The notes under the pieces were generated by a model. It had not been told where the DNA came from, did no database searches, and was given only the letters and a program-made list of their open reading frames with translations. Of a stretch of 64,000 nt of DNA, positions 32,250-44,061 are shown in pieces. The position numbers and the translations under genes were made by a program. The first letter of the stretch is position 1. Every line of letters starts with the position of its first letter. The stretch comes from Adiantum capillus-veneris (lineage: Eukaryota > Streptophyta > Polypodiopsida > Polypodiales > Pteridaceae), in contig CM043946.1 of NCBI GenBank assembly GCA_014529385.2, positions 22,000,577 through 22,064,576 on the forward strand, written 5' to 3'.

Positions 32250-34636
32250 TCAATTGATTAACATAATTGAGAATATTCTCAAATCTAAAGAGAGAAAGAG
32301 GGGGGAGAGAGATGAATGGATTACACAACCAAAAAACTTCATAACTACATTGCCTTCATCATGTTCGAGTTCGTCATCCTCCATCTTATCATCTTCATCA
32401 TCATGACAATCATCCTCGCTAAGACTTGTTGCTATCGGACTTGGTTCATCGACCTCCCTCTCCTCTGTTTCCACCTCATCCAAAGTCGGAGGTGGAAGAG
32501 GGTCAAAGATAGTCTCCACTTCATTAGTGGAAAAAATGGTTCTCCCTTGAGGTGTTACATGAATTACGAACCAAAGTTTTGGTTGGTGGATTGCTGGGAT
32601 ATAGATGACCTATAAAATAGAAGCTCAAAGTGAGTAACATTGGTATAACTAACGCTACAAGCAAATAAGAATAAAAAAGGTACATGTCACTCACCTGCTC
32701 ATAATTGCGCGGTAAAACTAAATTTTCATACCTCCCTATATGATGCACACTAGAGTCTACCATGTAGAGTCCATTCTCATGTCGTCTAGACACATTTGCA
32801 AACCAGTTGCACTCGAAGATGAAGGTATGAAAGGTTCTAAAATTAACCTTTAGTATCCTTTCAATAGTTCCGTAGTACTTGGCTTCACCACCGTCTGTGT
32901 CAAAGTTGCCCATGATGACATAATCTATGGTGGTTCTATGCTCGTCAATGTGGCGCGTACAAAAGTGACGAACCTTTGACCACGCAGAGTTAAAGGAAAG
33001 GCACTACAAAATAGAAAAATATATATTGATTTATCAAATACATATTAAAGATAATTTCAAAAAATAGCGTTACAATATGGTTTAGGTATATGAGTACTAT
33101 ACCTTTGGAATGCAGCCTCGTGCATGCTCCCATTCTTTGCAGGTGATGTCTTCTCTGCGTGCTTTTGTCTCGGTGATTCTCTCATGAATCCACTCTGCAC
33201 TAATGAGATCTGGGAAACATGCAATGTGTCTAGGCACTAGGGGTGCCGTCCTTCCTCCATGTGCTTGTTTCCATGATTCCCTCTCTTGCAAACGCCTTGG
33301 CTTTGCCACTCTCCACAAGTCCACCCACTTGGTCATAATCTTTGCATTGAGAATACAAAAGTTATTGACCACTCGGGATAGATTCATATCCATGTTAAGT
33401 AGTTTCCCCTTTCCACTTGGCAAGTGTGAAGTCATCCTTGCATCTTCCTCGTCGGATCACATGCAAGGCATTGAAGGATCAACTTGTACCAAATACTCTG
33501 ATATGTAAACAAATGCGTCTTGAACGATCCACCCTTCGGCCATACATGCCTCTGCTTGAGACCGTAGCCGCACAAAATCTTTGAGAGTCTTTAAAAACCT
33601 CTCTAAGAAGAACATCCATCATGCGTGCACTACTCTACATATAGCAATCTCCTCCACCATGTGAACCAAGAGGTGAATTTGACTAAGAAGGACCGATCGA
33701 GAAAATGCATCTTCAATGGCACACACAGTTTCTGTTGCAAGTGTTTGAGCAGCAGGGATAGCATCTATTTCCGTTTCCTTGGATCTCACAAATCTGCAAG
33801 AAAACACAAAAGGATACACTAAGTGCTAGTTGAAGTTATTGTGTACATAAAAAAGGTGTATTTGAGTGGAGTATTGTGGTGTACCTTACTAGTTCTCCTA
33901 GTTTGAAAATAGCACCCCTGACTTTCTTGTCCTGACATATACACATACTCACCGGCAGAATAAACTAGAATGTAAATCAGGGGAAGGGAAAGTGAGTGAT
34001 AGTCATACGCACATACTATAGATAGAATAGGGAGTATGAAGTTTACCTGAAGCATCATGTGCCAATCATGGGACTTCAAACCATACAATTGAACGCTTCC
34101 ACCGTTCTTCGCTTTTGTGAAAGCTCCCTTTAGCGACCTCATGTATCCTATTGGTGTGCGAATAGACACAATAATACCCTTCACTTTGTCTAATTCCTCT
34201 TTGGCTAGCATCCATGGTGCTTTAGGAAGCACAATATTTCTATTTGGGGCACGACATGGAGTAGCAGAGGCGGAGAGACGTTTTCAAAGCGTCAAATCCT
34301 CCCTCGCACCCAAAGAGTCCTTCTTGCCAATAATGTGGTCCCATAGTGTTGGGCTACATTTTTGAATATGTGCATGGGATCCAAGATGTGTTGTATTTTT
34401 AAGTCCTTCCAATATGGAAGCCTTAAAAATATGGAATACCTTGACATAACTTTTGGTGGAGGACACGGAGCCGGATTGTTGTTGTGGTGTTCTTCCCAAA
34501 TGGTTGCCGAATCTGTCATTGTGAGCTTTAGAGGGGTCTTCCCATTTGTTGGAGACTTGTGCTTGTTATGCCCTTGGGGTAAGAAATGATGGTTGTTTCG
34601 ATAGATTACCTTGCGCAAGGAATAGGGCCTCTCCGT
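32250..34636 (-). pseudogene. tnp2 transposase of element B, 3' half
   Basis: Minus-strand exons downstream of the C insertion: PYSLRKVIYRNN and LPYWKDLKIQHILDPMHIFKNV (34639-34292), then PKAPWMLAKEELDKV and LYGLKSHDWHMMLQ (to about 34046). An intron follows, then decayed sequence with FVRSKETEIDAIPAAQ and a LLSQIHLLVHMVEEIAI block (33819-33619). Next are TKWVDLWRVAKPRRLQ to WEHARGCIPKV (33435-33100), GNFDTDGGEAKYYGTIERILKVNF (32913-32695), and an acidic C-terminus ending near 32250. Introns sit where element C has them. Stops and frame changes are present, so this half is decayed. It would be the catalytic transposase of the family. Confidence 0.85.
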
Positions 34637-34654
34637 CACTACAAGAGGCTATTC

Positions 34655-34770
34655 ATATTAGCGACGCTCACACAGCGACACTCAAAAAAAAAAATCCCGG
34701 CGTCGCTATGAGCGTCGCAAATGTACAAAGAAATTTGCGACGCTCATAGCGAAGCTCATAGCGACGACGG
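34655..34770. repeat. 5' subterminal repeats of element C
   Basis: At least five copies of (T)AGCGACGCTCA and TATGAGCGTCGC in both directions, followed by sequence resembling a promoter or first non-coding exon with a donor-like CAGGTAACG at 34842. Confidence 0.85.
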
Positions 34771-34849
34771 CTGGGGTAAAAAAATAACCGAGCGCGCCCA
34801 AAAACTCAGATCTCAGTTTTTCGGCGCCCTCAAGCAAGGAGCAGGTAAC

Positions 34850-34850
<1 letters not shown>

Positions 34851-34895
<45 letters not shown>

Positions 34896-35320
34896 CTTCT
34901 CCACACACACACACACACACACACGAGGAGAGGAAGGAGAGCCAGGTATGCTCCTTCCCTCTCCTCATTCTCATGTTCCCTTCCCCTCTTTCTCTCTCCT
35001 TCTCTCTCTCTCACACACACACACATACACACACACACACATAATGTTTTAGAGAGAGAGAGAGAGAGAGAGAGAGTACAAACAAAAACAAAAACGCACA
35101 CACACACATAAACAAAGAATGCACACACACATTGAGAGAGAAAAAGAGAGAGAGAGAGAGAGAGCATGCATAAACAAAAAACGCACGCATTGAGAGAGGA
35201 AAAGAGAGAGAGAACATGCATAAACAAAAAACGCACACATTGAGAGAGGAAAAGAGAGAGAAAACATGCATACGATCCAAAAAAACGCACACACATTGAG
35301 AGAGAAAGAGAGAGAAACTA
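34851..35320. repeat. CT, CA and AG microsatellite cluster in the 5' region of element C
   Basis: (CT)n 34851-34890, (CA)n 34902-34923, CT/CA mixtures to 35041, (AG)n 35053-35075. Then three or four copies of a unit of about 55 bp: GCATGCATAAACAAAAAACGCAC-like plus ATTGAGAGAGRAAAAGAGAGAG (35110-35320). Non-coding; open frames here are low-complexity. Confidence 0.85.
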
Positions 35321-36230
35321 ATTTAACGTCGTAGGAAACTAATTAAAATTAAAAGACCTAAAGATCTAGCTGACGAGGAGTTGAACTCAAGACCTATTAT
35401 TCAAGAGAGAAATGGCATAATCAATCTATCATACTTGGCATGGGTGATAGAAAGGTTATACCATTTATCTCTTTTTATTGGCACACACATCGACACATGC
35501 GCACACACACAAGAAGAAGAGAGTTATAACGTCGTAGGAAACTATCTTAAAAGACGTTAAAGATTAGGTTATATGTAGACTTACATTAAATTAGATTTAG
35601 GTTTATTTTTAAGTAGATTTACGTTTATTTAAGCTAGATTTAGATTTACGTTATATTAGATTAGATTTAGGTCTCCATAGACTACGATGCCTGCATGAAG
35701 CGGGTGAAGAAAGCCCTCAATGGAATATAGGGTATTGCTGCCTTCACTCATGGTGGGCTCCGTCGATCCAAAAGTACTGGTGAAATGTCTTCAGAAGATA
35801 GGGAAGAAGATGGATCTTCAGGGCGGCAAGAGTCACTACATCCCCGACACAATGACCATCTAGACAACCTCTAGTCATTAGACTTACGTTAAATTAGATT
35901 TAGCTTTATTTTTAGTTAGATTTACGTTTATTTAGATTTACGCTTATTTACGTTAGATCGAGTCCACGCAAGAATTACTTACGGTTTATGGTTTAGAGTT
36001 AGACGAACAGTGAAAAGATGTTAAGATGAAGTGAAGTGCTACAGCTAGAGAAGAGGCAAAGGGGTTTTGTCCACTACATGCAGTATCATGTAGACGTGGG
36101 TGTGTAGATTTCTTGTACCCACAAATATAGGTATTGACCAATAAAGACGAGATTATAACCCGGTGGTTTTGATCTCCGTGCACCTCTAGACCGAGGTGTG
36201 CGGGGATTGGACATGACTAGAGAATGTGAG

Positions 36231-36234
<4 letters not shown>
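35321..36234 (+). other. Non-coding 5' region of element C
   Basis: AT-rich sequence with repeated TTAGATTTACGTTTATTT units (35580-35680 and 35880-35960). No ORF I believe. It lies between the terminus and the tnp2 start and may hold promoter and leader. Confidence 0.5.

Positions 36235-36306
<72 letters not shown>
36235..36306. repeat. (AG)n microsatellite upstream of tnp2 in element C
   Basis: About 72 bp of uninterrupted AG dinucleotides, 65 bp before the tnp2 ATG. Confidence 0.95.
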
Positions 36307-36309
<3 letters not shown>

Positions 36310-36371
36310 GACGAAGAATGCCAATAGAATATTAAATTTGTTGTCCAGGTTATAAGTTTTTTATCCTCATT

Positions 36372-39300
36372 ATGAGTAGCGACGAGGATGTGGGACCGTC
36401 CAACCGAAACACCTATCTCTCAACGAGGGTCTTATGTCCTTGTAATCAATACAAGCATGCTGTGCGACGGACAAGACGTGTTTCTTTGCAGCACGTTCGC
36501 GAATTTGGCGAGTTCGATCCATCTATTATAGATCGAGTTGTTGCCAATTATAACTCGTCGGACTCTGACGCTGGCCAACAAGCAGCAATCTTGCAACCCA
36601 ATAGACGTGTTCGCAGGCGCTTTGGTCAAGCAGCATATGTGAGGCCACAAGATGTAGCCTCTGACAGCTCGGGGGATGATCATGCAGACCACATTCCCAA
36701 CGAGGCAATGTTTGAGCCCGAGATTGATGAAATGATCGAGACAATCATGGATTCGGAAAGGCTTATCTATGATGATATGAAAAGTGAAGCCGATACGCCA
36801 TTGTATAATGGAGCACGTATGTCTAGATTGAAAGCACTCCTAGTTCTTCTCAACATGCAAGCAAAGTTTGGATGGAGTGACACTAGCGTCACAGCGCTTT
36901 TCAGGTGATCTATTACAATTAGTTTACTTTAATAGAACTCTAAATGTATAATGATCTGATAGATTTTTACACGACTGTATCATATTTTTATGTTGTGTAG
37001 ATTATTGAAAGAGCACATACTACCAGCTGACAATGTGATGCCAGATTCCCGAGATGAAGCAAGAAAGATTTTGCGAAACTTGGGGATGGATTACAATTCT
37101 ATCCACGCTTGTCCTAATGACTGCATTCTTTTCAGAGAGGAATACATAGACATGGAGAAGTGTCCGAAATGTGATTCCGAAAGATATCGAGTAGATCTCC
37201 ACGGGACAAAAATTCCACAAAAGGTTTTGCGACATTTCCCTCTGCTTCCTCGCATCAAACATTTCTTCGAATGTAAGTCCATGGCCGCCCTAGCATCATG
37301 GCATGAGGAGAATAAATCTTCGGATGGTGTGCTACGAATTCCTGCAGATTGCATAGAGTGGAAACATATAGATGGAACATGGTCGGATTTTGCCAGGGAA
37401 GCTCGAAATTTGCGCTTAGGCCTGGCTATGGATGGCGTAAATCCATTTGGTCAAAGATCAACATCTTACAGTGTATGGCCTGTTGTCATCGTCAACTACA
37501 ACATTCCCCCGTGGTTGACTACGAAGAAGGGGCACCTATGGCTAAGCTTGATTGTGCCAGGGCGATATAAAGTGGGGAATATGGATGTGTATCTTCGTCC
37601 ACTATTGGAAGATCTACAACAATTGTGGATTGGCATAGAGGTGGTGGATATGAGCCGACACACAGGACGACGGAATGCTTTGATCAGAGGCATTCTAATG
37701 TGGACCATGCATGACTATCCCGGGCTAACAGAATGCTCAGGTGATCTATTGACACTCCTCACTCAGACACTGTAAATCTTGTTTTTTCCCATAGTTGATC
37801 TATTATCATGTGTATACATGCAGGGCTTCAAACAAGCGGATACAGAGCATGTGTCACATGTGGACCTAGACTGAATGCACGTAGGGCACCCTCACTGAAG
37901 AAGCAAATCTACGAAGGTCATCAAGCGTATCTTCCAGAGAATCATGTGTTACGCGACGGCGTTTTGGGAAGAGAGCCACCAAGGATGTCTGCACAAGCAT
38001 GGTTAGAGCAGAAGGAGATGTGCGATGACGGATTGCCTCCAGGGATGAAGAGACTATCTCTATGGTACGAGTTACCATACTGGCCCCGACTCATGATCAA
38101 TCACTTGCTCGATCCAATGCACATATTCAAGAATGTGGGTAATCTACTATGGGACCATTTGACCGGCAAGAAAGATACTTTGGGAGCCAGAGTTGACCTT
38201 AGAAATGTGGATCGTATGGAGCAATATTGGCCGCAAACAGCATCTGATGGATCGATAAAACTCCCTAAAGCACCATGGATTTTCACAGGAGCCCAAGAAC
38301 GCAAAGTAAAAGAAACCATTCGATCTTTGCGGACCCCCACTGGCGTAATGCACTCGCTCCGAACGTGTTTTACTAAAGAAGGAAAGCTTACCGGTTTGAA
38401 GTCACACGATTGGCATAAAATGTGTCAGGTACGTTCATAGTGGACTTTAATATCATTGCATAAAATGTGGACTTTAATATCAGTGTTGCACATACTTTAC
38501 AGTTTATTTTACCGGTTGCCATTGAGGGATGTTTGTCTCTCGACATCCGTAACACAATCTACAAACTTGCAAAGCTGGTGCAATGGATCTCACAAAAGGA
38601 GATCAACGTAGACTCCATACCATTCGCCAAACTAAATGCTGCGGAGCTTGTGTGCATGTTTGAGAAACATTTTCCTACTACAATGCTAACCATTCAGGTG
38701 CATCTTCTTGTTCACATAGTTGATGAGGTGGAAATAGCTGGCACAGTTCATTCCAGATGGATGTTCTTCTTAGAGCATTTCATGAAAACGCTTAAGGGAT
38801 ATGTGCGTCAAAAGGCACGTCCGGAGGGTAGCATGGCAGAAGGTTGGTTGGTATCAGAGTCCCTAGTGTACATTGGAGAGTGGCTAGACGGATTTGATAA
38901 ATCCCGGGACACGCTATGGCGAACCATAGACGATGAGCGCATATCTGGGATTGTCATGTGCAATCTCGGTGTTGAGAAGAAGATGACGGAAGATCTAGAG
39001 GCTAAAATCAACCGATTTTGCATGCTTCACAATCTAGTGATGCAAAAGTGGATTTCACAATATGAGGATGCAAAGCAAGAGCGACAAAGGGCACGAATCG
39101 AGTGGAGACGGGGAAGACGACCACCGATGCACTATCCAGCGGTTCTGGAGAGCCTACCAACCTTCATGAGCTTAAGATGGTTGCACAACCAATTGAAAAG
39201 CGCACAACAATGCGGTGACGAAGTGACTGAAGAAGAGTGGGAGTACTCTCGGGGTTGCGCAACCAAGGTAAGTTTGCAATGTACGACTACCAAGTGACTT

Positions 39301-40100
39301 TATTTATAAACGTTTGAACGGCCACTCATAATCTTTGTTCGTTGTAGTATAAGTCATACACAGCAGCATGGTGTAAAGGTCGACATTTTAGGGTGGAACG
39401 AGTCGACAAAAAGCGTTTTACTCAAGATTGTGGAATCATGGCAAAATTTGAACAGTCTAGTCGACGACGTTCCTCTGATGCAGATCCTGTTGTGGCGGAA
39501 CTCACTTACTTCGGCACGCTGCAAGAGATTTTGAGGATCGATTACAGAGGATTTTTTGTCGACTTGTTCGACGTGCAATGGTTCAAGATAATCATGGAGG
39601 GTCGCAACGCTACTGTGCGTAGAGGAGAGTCTGGTTTTCTTGAGGTGGATTCTACTAAGAAATGGACTGACCTAAGAGACACTTTCGTACTACCCGAGCA
39701 TTGTGAACAAGTAAGTATGTAAATAGTTAACATCCCCCTTTTACAAGTTATGTGCTTGAAAGCTCTCATGTAAGTTATGTGGCTCTGGCAGGTAATATTT
39801 CATCCTACAAAGTCTACATCAAACTGGTGGTACGTCATAGAGGTAGCCCCTCGTAGTGCAAGGACGTATGAAGGCTACCATGTGCCAATCACAACGACAT
39901 CAATGAAGGAGATCAGAGAAGATGCTCAATTAGAAGCCGCTACGGTGGTGCCAGACGAGCATCAAGATGCTACTACTCTATATGGGGTGCATGTAGAGGA
40001 GCTACAAAATGAAACAGAGGATATGTGTTTAAACGGAGGGCTCTATATAGATATAGGAAGTTATGCTGAGTTATGCGAGGATGAGAGAGAGATCTCTTAA
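36372..40100 (+). CDS. tnp2: tnp2-type CACTA transposase of element C (six exons, about 1104 residues)
   Basis: Proposed exons: 36372-36904, 37001-37740, 37824-38428, 38503-39267, 39348-39710 and 39792-40100. All introns start GT and end AG, and the exon lengths sum to 3315 nt, a multiple of three with no internal stop. Exon 1 has an N-terminal zinc-finger-like LCPCNQYKH. Exon 2 has CPKCDSERY and the conserved core WPVVIVNYNIPPWLTTKKGH, SLIVPGRYK, LMWTMHDYPG. Exon 3 has ACVTCGPRL, LLDPMHIFKNVGNLLWDHLTGKKD and GLKSHDWHKMCQ. Exon 4 has VHLLVHIVDEVE, HSRWMFFLEHFMKTLKGYVRQ and RPEGSMAEGWL. The tail is acidic. These are the Transposase_21/tnp2, DUF4218 and DUF4216-type regions. The protein should cut and join the CACTA ends. 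The ATG at 36372 is the first good one after the AG run. Confidence 0.9.
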
Positions 40101-40372
40101 AGCCACAAATATTGTATTTGAACAATTTTGCTCCGTGTTGTAAAAGCTCTAGCTCTCTAAGTACCTTCCATGGTGTATAACGCTCTTTTCTACTCGCGCT
40201 CACATCTTTTGATTGAAAATTCTGAGTTTTCGACTTTCCTCTTCTATCACTCAATTCATTGCGTCATTGTATTTATATGCGTCATTACGTCATTGTATTT
40301 AATGGTCTTTGCGTCATTGTCTACTCTATTCATTCAATATTAAGTTTAAATATTCGTGTGTTTAATGCAGGT

Positions 40373-41682
40373 ATGGATGATGAGGAGTTTCTTTCTTCTT
40401 TGTCACCGCAGCAGAGACAGTGGTACGTGGAGCGTCATCGCTCTGGCGCATCATCACGCGTTCCTACTCCATCCGCATCTCCCTCTCTTTCGGAGCATTC
40501 GGCGCGCTCCGAAGCTTCGGCGTCGACGAGACGAGCTTCACACTCATCTAGACACCGGCGCTCTAGTGGTGGCGGTGGCGGTTGTTGTGGGGATTCCGCC
40601 ACCGATGCCTCCACACCGCCTCGTGTTTGACGAGGCTCTTTACCCTCCCCTTCTTTGCCCGCCCCCACACCAGCCACAGCATCGCCATCTACGCCAGGTT
40701 TTGCACGGCTGACTGTTCCTAGAAGCTACACATCTCTACCTACTCCGCCAGGAGCCACCCCACTTGACACTCCTCGCTTCGGGGCCCAGACGCCGGTGGA
40801 GACACCTAACGTCCGTACCCCCATCGACACGCCGCTAGAGACCCCTGCCGGGACACCCAGGTTCACGCGTCACCGGCCATAGGGCTTGCCTTACTCCGTC
40901 GACATCAGCGACGGCATCATCATGGATGATGACGGCAAGAAGGTGATCTCGCGCATGCGTGGTCTTTGCTCTCAGCTGTTTAGACACTACATACTAAACA
41001 AATGGAGTGAAGTACCAAGTGATTTAAAAAACAGAGTCATCAGCATACTTCATGATGAGTTTCCCGTTCCAACACGGGATCAGCGCTTCAATGAAGACCT
41101 GATGAAGATTCGAATGCGCGAATACTGCAAACACAAGCATTCCGAAGTGCAAAAAGCAATCAAGAATGGGTGGAACAGGCCAGATTGGCTGGCCAAAGAA
41201 GATTGGAAGAATGCGAAGAAAGAAGCGCGCGAGAATCCCGACAAGTGGAAGCAACAAAAGGATGCAGCCAGAGCGCGAGTAGAGGCAGGGAGCTCGCACC
41301 ACTTGGGGAGCGGTGGATGGGCATCATTTGAGGCCGATTTTGTAAGTGTTTTCACATTGCTCTTCATGTTCGATAGTTTAGGGTTTATGAGTTTTTTACT
41401 TCTAACATAATGAAATCTTTGTATGTTTTGACAGTGGTCGATGACAGGACGTGATCCCACACCATACGAACGCGAGTACGCAGGCAGGAATGGCTTAAAC
41501 GCCCTGATGGACATTCTCAGTTCTCGCGGCGGCATGGTTAGTATTAGGGTTTACTCTTTTTTATTTTTTGTATTGTTTTATAAATGTCGTTATATGTTTA
41601 TACTTACTGAAAGCTGTCTTATTGTCTTTTTCTGCAGAATCCGACAGATACGCCCCTTGGACGCGATGAGACGTCTGACTAG
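40373..41682 (+). CDS. Second gene of element C (Transposase_24/Ptta-like), two in-frame stops
   Basis: ATG at 40373 (MDDEEFLSSLSPQQRQWYV) follows TTTAATGCAG, so an upstream splice acceptor may join it to a leader shared with tnp2, as in En/Spm. A Ser/Arg-rich and Gly-rich part ends DASTPPRV with TGA at 40628. The same frame continues Pro/Thr-rich to a TAG at 40880, then a charged C-terminal domain with MRGLCSQLFRHYILNKW, WLAKEDWKNAKKEA and SHHLGSGGWASFEADF. Introns 41342-41434 and 41537-41637 follow; the last exons encode GRDPTPYEREYAGRN and NPTDTPLGRDETSD, stop at 41682. Probably the subterminal-repeat-binding protein. The stops could be real damage, hidden introns, or readthrough. Confidence 0.7.
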
Positions 41683-42049
41683 ACGACGTCAGTTTAGCCG
41701 TAGCTAGATAGCATTAGTTTAGGGTTTCTCATAGCTTATGTATCATGAGACGGATTTTATACGTCTTTTTGAACCATGTATATTATTACATTTGTCACCG
41801 CAGTTCCTTTTGCCAATCAATTCTTTATGCCTATGATGTTGTACAATTGTCATTATTACATTTGCCAATCAATTCATTTTGCCTATGATGTGTACAATTG
41901 TCAATTTTGCAAACAATGCGTCTTGTGGGTTTTCATTTTGGGTCTATTATCTACCCTTGCACTTTTTTTAAAAAGTGAATCAAGTACAACATGGTTGATG
42001 GGTGGCAGGGCATTCAATGCCCTGCCACCAAAAAAAAATTCTCTCGGGC
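41683..42049 (+). other. 3' non-coding region of element C
   Basis: AT-rich, with two similar segments CATTATTACATTTG(C/T)C and GCCTATGATGT(T)GTACAATTGTCA at about 41785-41905. No gene seen. Confidence 0.6.
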
Positions 42050-42282
42050 GTCGCTATTTATGGCTCTGTAGCGTCGCTATGAGCGTCGCTATAGTCTTCT
42101 GTGTAAACGTCGCTATATGCGTCGCTATAGGCGTCGTTATAAGCGTCGCTATATAGCGACGCATATAGCGACGCTCTCGTAGCGACGCTCGTAGCGACGA
42201 TTTTAGCGACGCCGGGGGGTATAAAAACCCAGTGTATTTCCGTCGGTAACAGCGTCACAAGAGCACACAACCTCTTGTAGTG
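42050..42282. repeat. 3' subterminal repeats and terminus of element C
   Basis: About a dozen GCGTCGCTAT / ATAGCGACGC units lie in both orientations between 42050 and 42215. Two oppositely directed groups meet at about 42153, where TCGCTATATAGCGA forms a perfect palindrome. The terminus follows. Confidence 0.9.
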
Positions 42283-43816
42283 CGTCCAACGATGGCCCGC
42301 AAGTAGGACATACATTGTGCCCCGATGTGGACAACCCTGCATACATATCATATGGTTAGAGATATGAGTGAACTAAAGTGAGCTAAAGGGAGAGAGGGAA
42401 AGAGGGAGAAAGAGATAGAGGAAAGGGGGTTACCAAAAATCTCTCCAAGCCTAAGATAGTCGTACATAGTCCACATAAGGATTCCCTTCACAATGGCCTC
42501 TCTCCCCCCTTTTGCAAGTGAGACATCGACAACAAGAATGCCTCTCCATAACTCCTCCAACTCCTCAATGAGGGACTCGAGGTAGACGTCAATATTTGAC
42601 ACTTTGTACTTCCCTGGCACAAGCAAGGAAACAAATATATTGCCCTTCTTGGTTGTCTCCCATGGTGGAATATTGTGGTTGACGATCACCACAGGCCAAG
42701 TGCTCCATGAAGTAGACTTAGTGCCGAAGGGGATGACACCATCACTTGCTAACCCAAGTCTCAAGTGTCGAGGTTCCAACCCAAAATCTGGCCATTGAGT
42801 TTTGATGTGCCTCCATGCAAGTGAATCGGCAGGGACACGCATCATTCCAACATTTGAGCGATGGTTCGCTGCCACGTGAGAAGCTCCATGATAGACCTGC
42901 TTTAAAACATGTCTTAGGTGCGAGGAATTAATGAAAAAATTTATCAATACCTTGCGGGGTAGGTGCGCCCCTCTTACTCCTGTCTTGTATTGTGCCTCCC
43001 GACACACGGGACATGAGGTAGCATGTGCATGCTCATTGCGGTATAGCATGCAATCGTTGACGTACACATGGATGCGCTCATACTCCATTCCAAGTGCAAT
43101 GACATACGATCTAGCTCATCAACGATCTGCAGGCATGTGGTGATCTTCTGGCAATATTTTTCCCATCAGACTACAATAAACATGCATGTTCGTAGAATTG
43201 CTAGAGGACGGCACCATAAAGCAAGTGCAGAGTATATAAAAGCCACATTCCATACTTATAGAAGTAGTGCATCGACGCTTGCATTACTCCAGCCAAATTT
43301 TTCTTGCAAGTTGATGAATTTCAACGATGCTCGGAGCACCGAGTACTATGCACCGTCGTAAAGAGGTGTCCGTGCACTCGTCATCCATCTATCGTCCGTT
43401 TCGGAAGCCTGTTTAGTGCAGGGCTGACAATCCTCCTCGCACAGGTCGTGCTTATGAGCTAGTAACTCATCACACATGTCAAACATGTACTCATCCTCTG
43501 CCTCAAAGTGCGACGGAGACGCCATAGGAGCTGTCGAAGTAGAGCCAACGGGAGGATTACCATGTGGTGCACCCAAATAGCCTAGTCGCTCTTGCCTCTG
43601 TCGTTTGCCCTTGTGCGTTGGTGCACCGCCACTGAGCATAGACCAATGGGGCACCTACTCAAGCGACAAGTGAGTCACACTCTCATCTCTCTGAGCTCTT
43701 TTTCAAGGATGCCAAAGCCCTTCGTTTTCTACGTGCTCCAAGGCAATGCGCCTCAAGCGAGGGATTGCCCTTTTGCATTTGGCGTAAGGACAAGGTAGTT
43801 TTTCCCATAGCCAACG
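42283..43816 (-). pseudogene. tnp2 transposase of element B, 5' half
   Basis: Minus-strand exons: start side at about 43790 with decayed KNYLVLTPNAKGQ, then HWSMLSGGAPTHKGK and the acidic DEYMFDMCDELLAHKHDLCEEDC (43654-43350), FGWSNASVDALL near 43300, and a well-kept block from 43088 to 42420 (MLYRNEHAHATSCPVC, WPVVIVNHNIPPWETTKKG, SLLVPGKYKVSNIDVY, ILMWTMYDY). An intron follows, then LSTSGHNVCPTCGPSLD, where element C enters at 42283. Near 43816 the copia element interrupts it; the preceding few codons are at 49396-49450. The catalytic gene is thus split in three. Confidence 0.85.
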
Positions 43817-43986
43817 TGTTGGGATTAAAGCCCAAGTGGCCTCTTATGCGGATATGGCCGGCCGCCCGCCTAACTCACTTACCTCTAACTCTTTGTATAT
43901 ACTAACATATTCTTTGTGAATACTAAGGATTTTTGGGAGATAACCCTTCTAACAGATCTCTGCGTACTGTGTACTGTGTAAGCTCA

Positions 43987-44019
<33 letters not shown>

Positions 44020-44047
44020 TCGACCCACGCTCCGCTCCGCGACTTCA
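43817..44047 (+). repeat. 5' LTR of the copia element
   Basis: It starts TGTTGGGATTAAAG and ends GCGACTTCA. It contains TTTGTATATACTAAC, a possible promoter TATA region, and a TG/AG microsatellite near the 3' end. Confidence 0.97.
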
Positions 44048-44049
44048 AT

Positions 44050-44061
44050 TGGTATCAGAGC
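44050..44061 (+). promoter_or_regulatory. Initiator-Met tRNA primer-binding site
   Basis: TGGTATCAGAGC, the standard plant copia PBS complementary to initiator tRNA-Met, lies two bases after the 5' LTR. Confidence 0.97.

Larger units (their letters stand above)
34637..42282 (+). mobile_element. CACTA element C, apparently complete (7646 bp)
   Basis: It starts CACTACAAGAGG and ends CCTCTTGTAGTG, a perfect 12-bp TIR, flanked by CGT on both sides (34634-34636 and 42283-42285). AGCGACGCTCATAGCGAC-type subterminal repeats lie inside both ends. It contains a six-exon tnp2 with a continuous coding frame and a three-exon second gene on the same strand. It sits in the tnp2 of element B. The exact TIRs and TSD and the open tnp2 suggest a young element. 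Confidence 0.95.

Noticed and set aside
34706-35296. Cys/Val/Ser-rich overlapping minus-strand frames
   Set aside because: They come from CT and CA microsatellites in the 5' region of element C and show no domain.
40628-40630. TGA in the second gene of C as a selenocysteine codon
   Set aside because: Land plants lack the selenocysteine system and there is no SECIS evidence; damage, splicing or readthrough is more likely.
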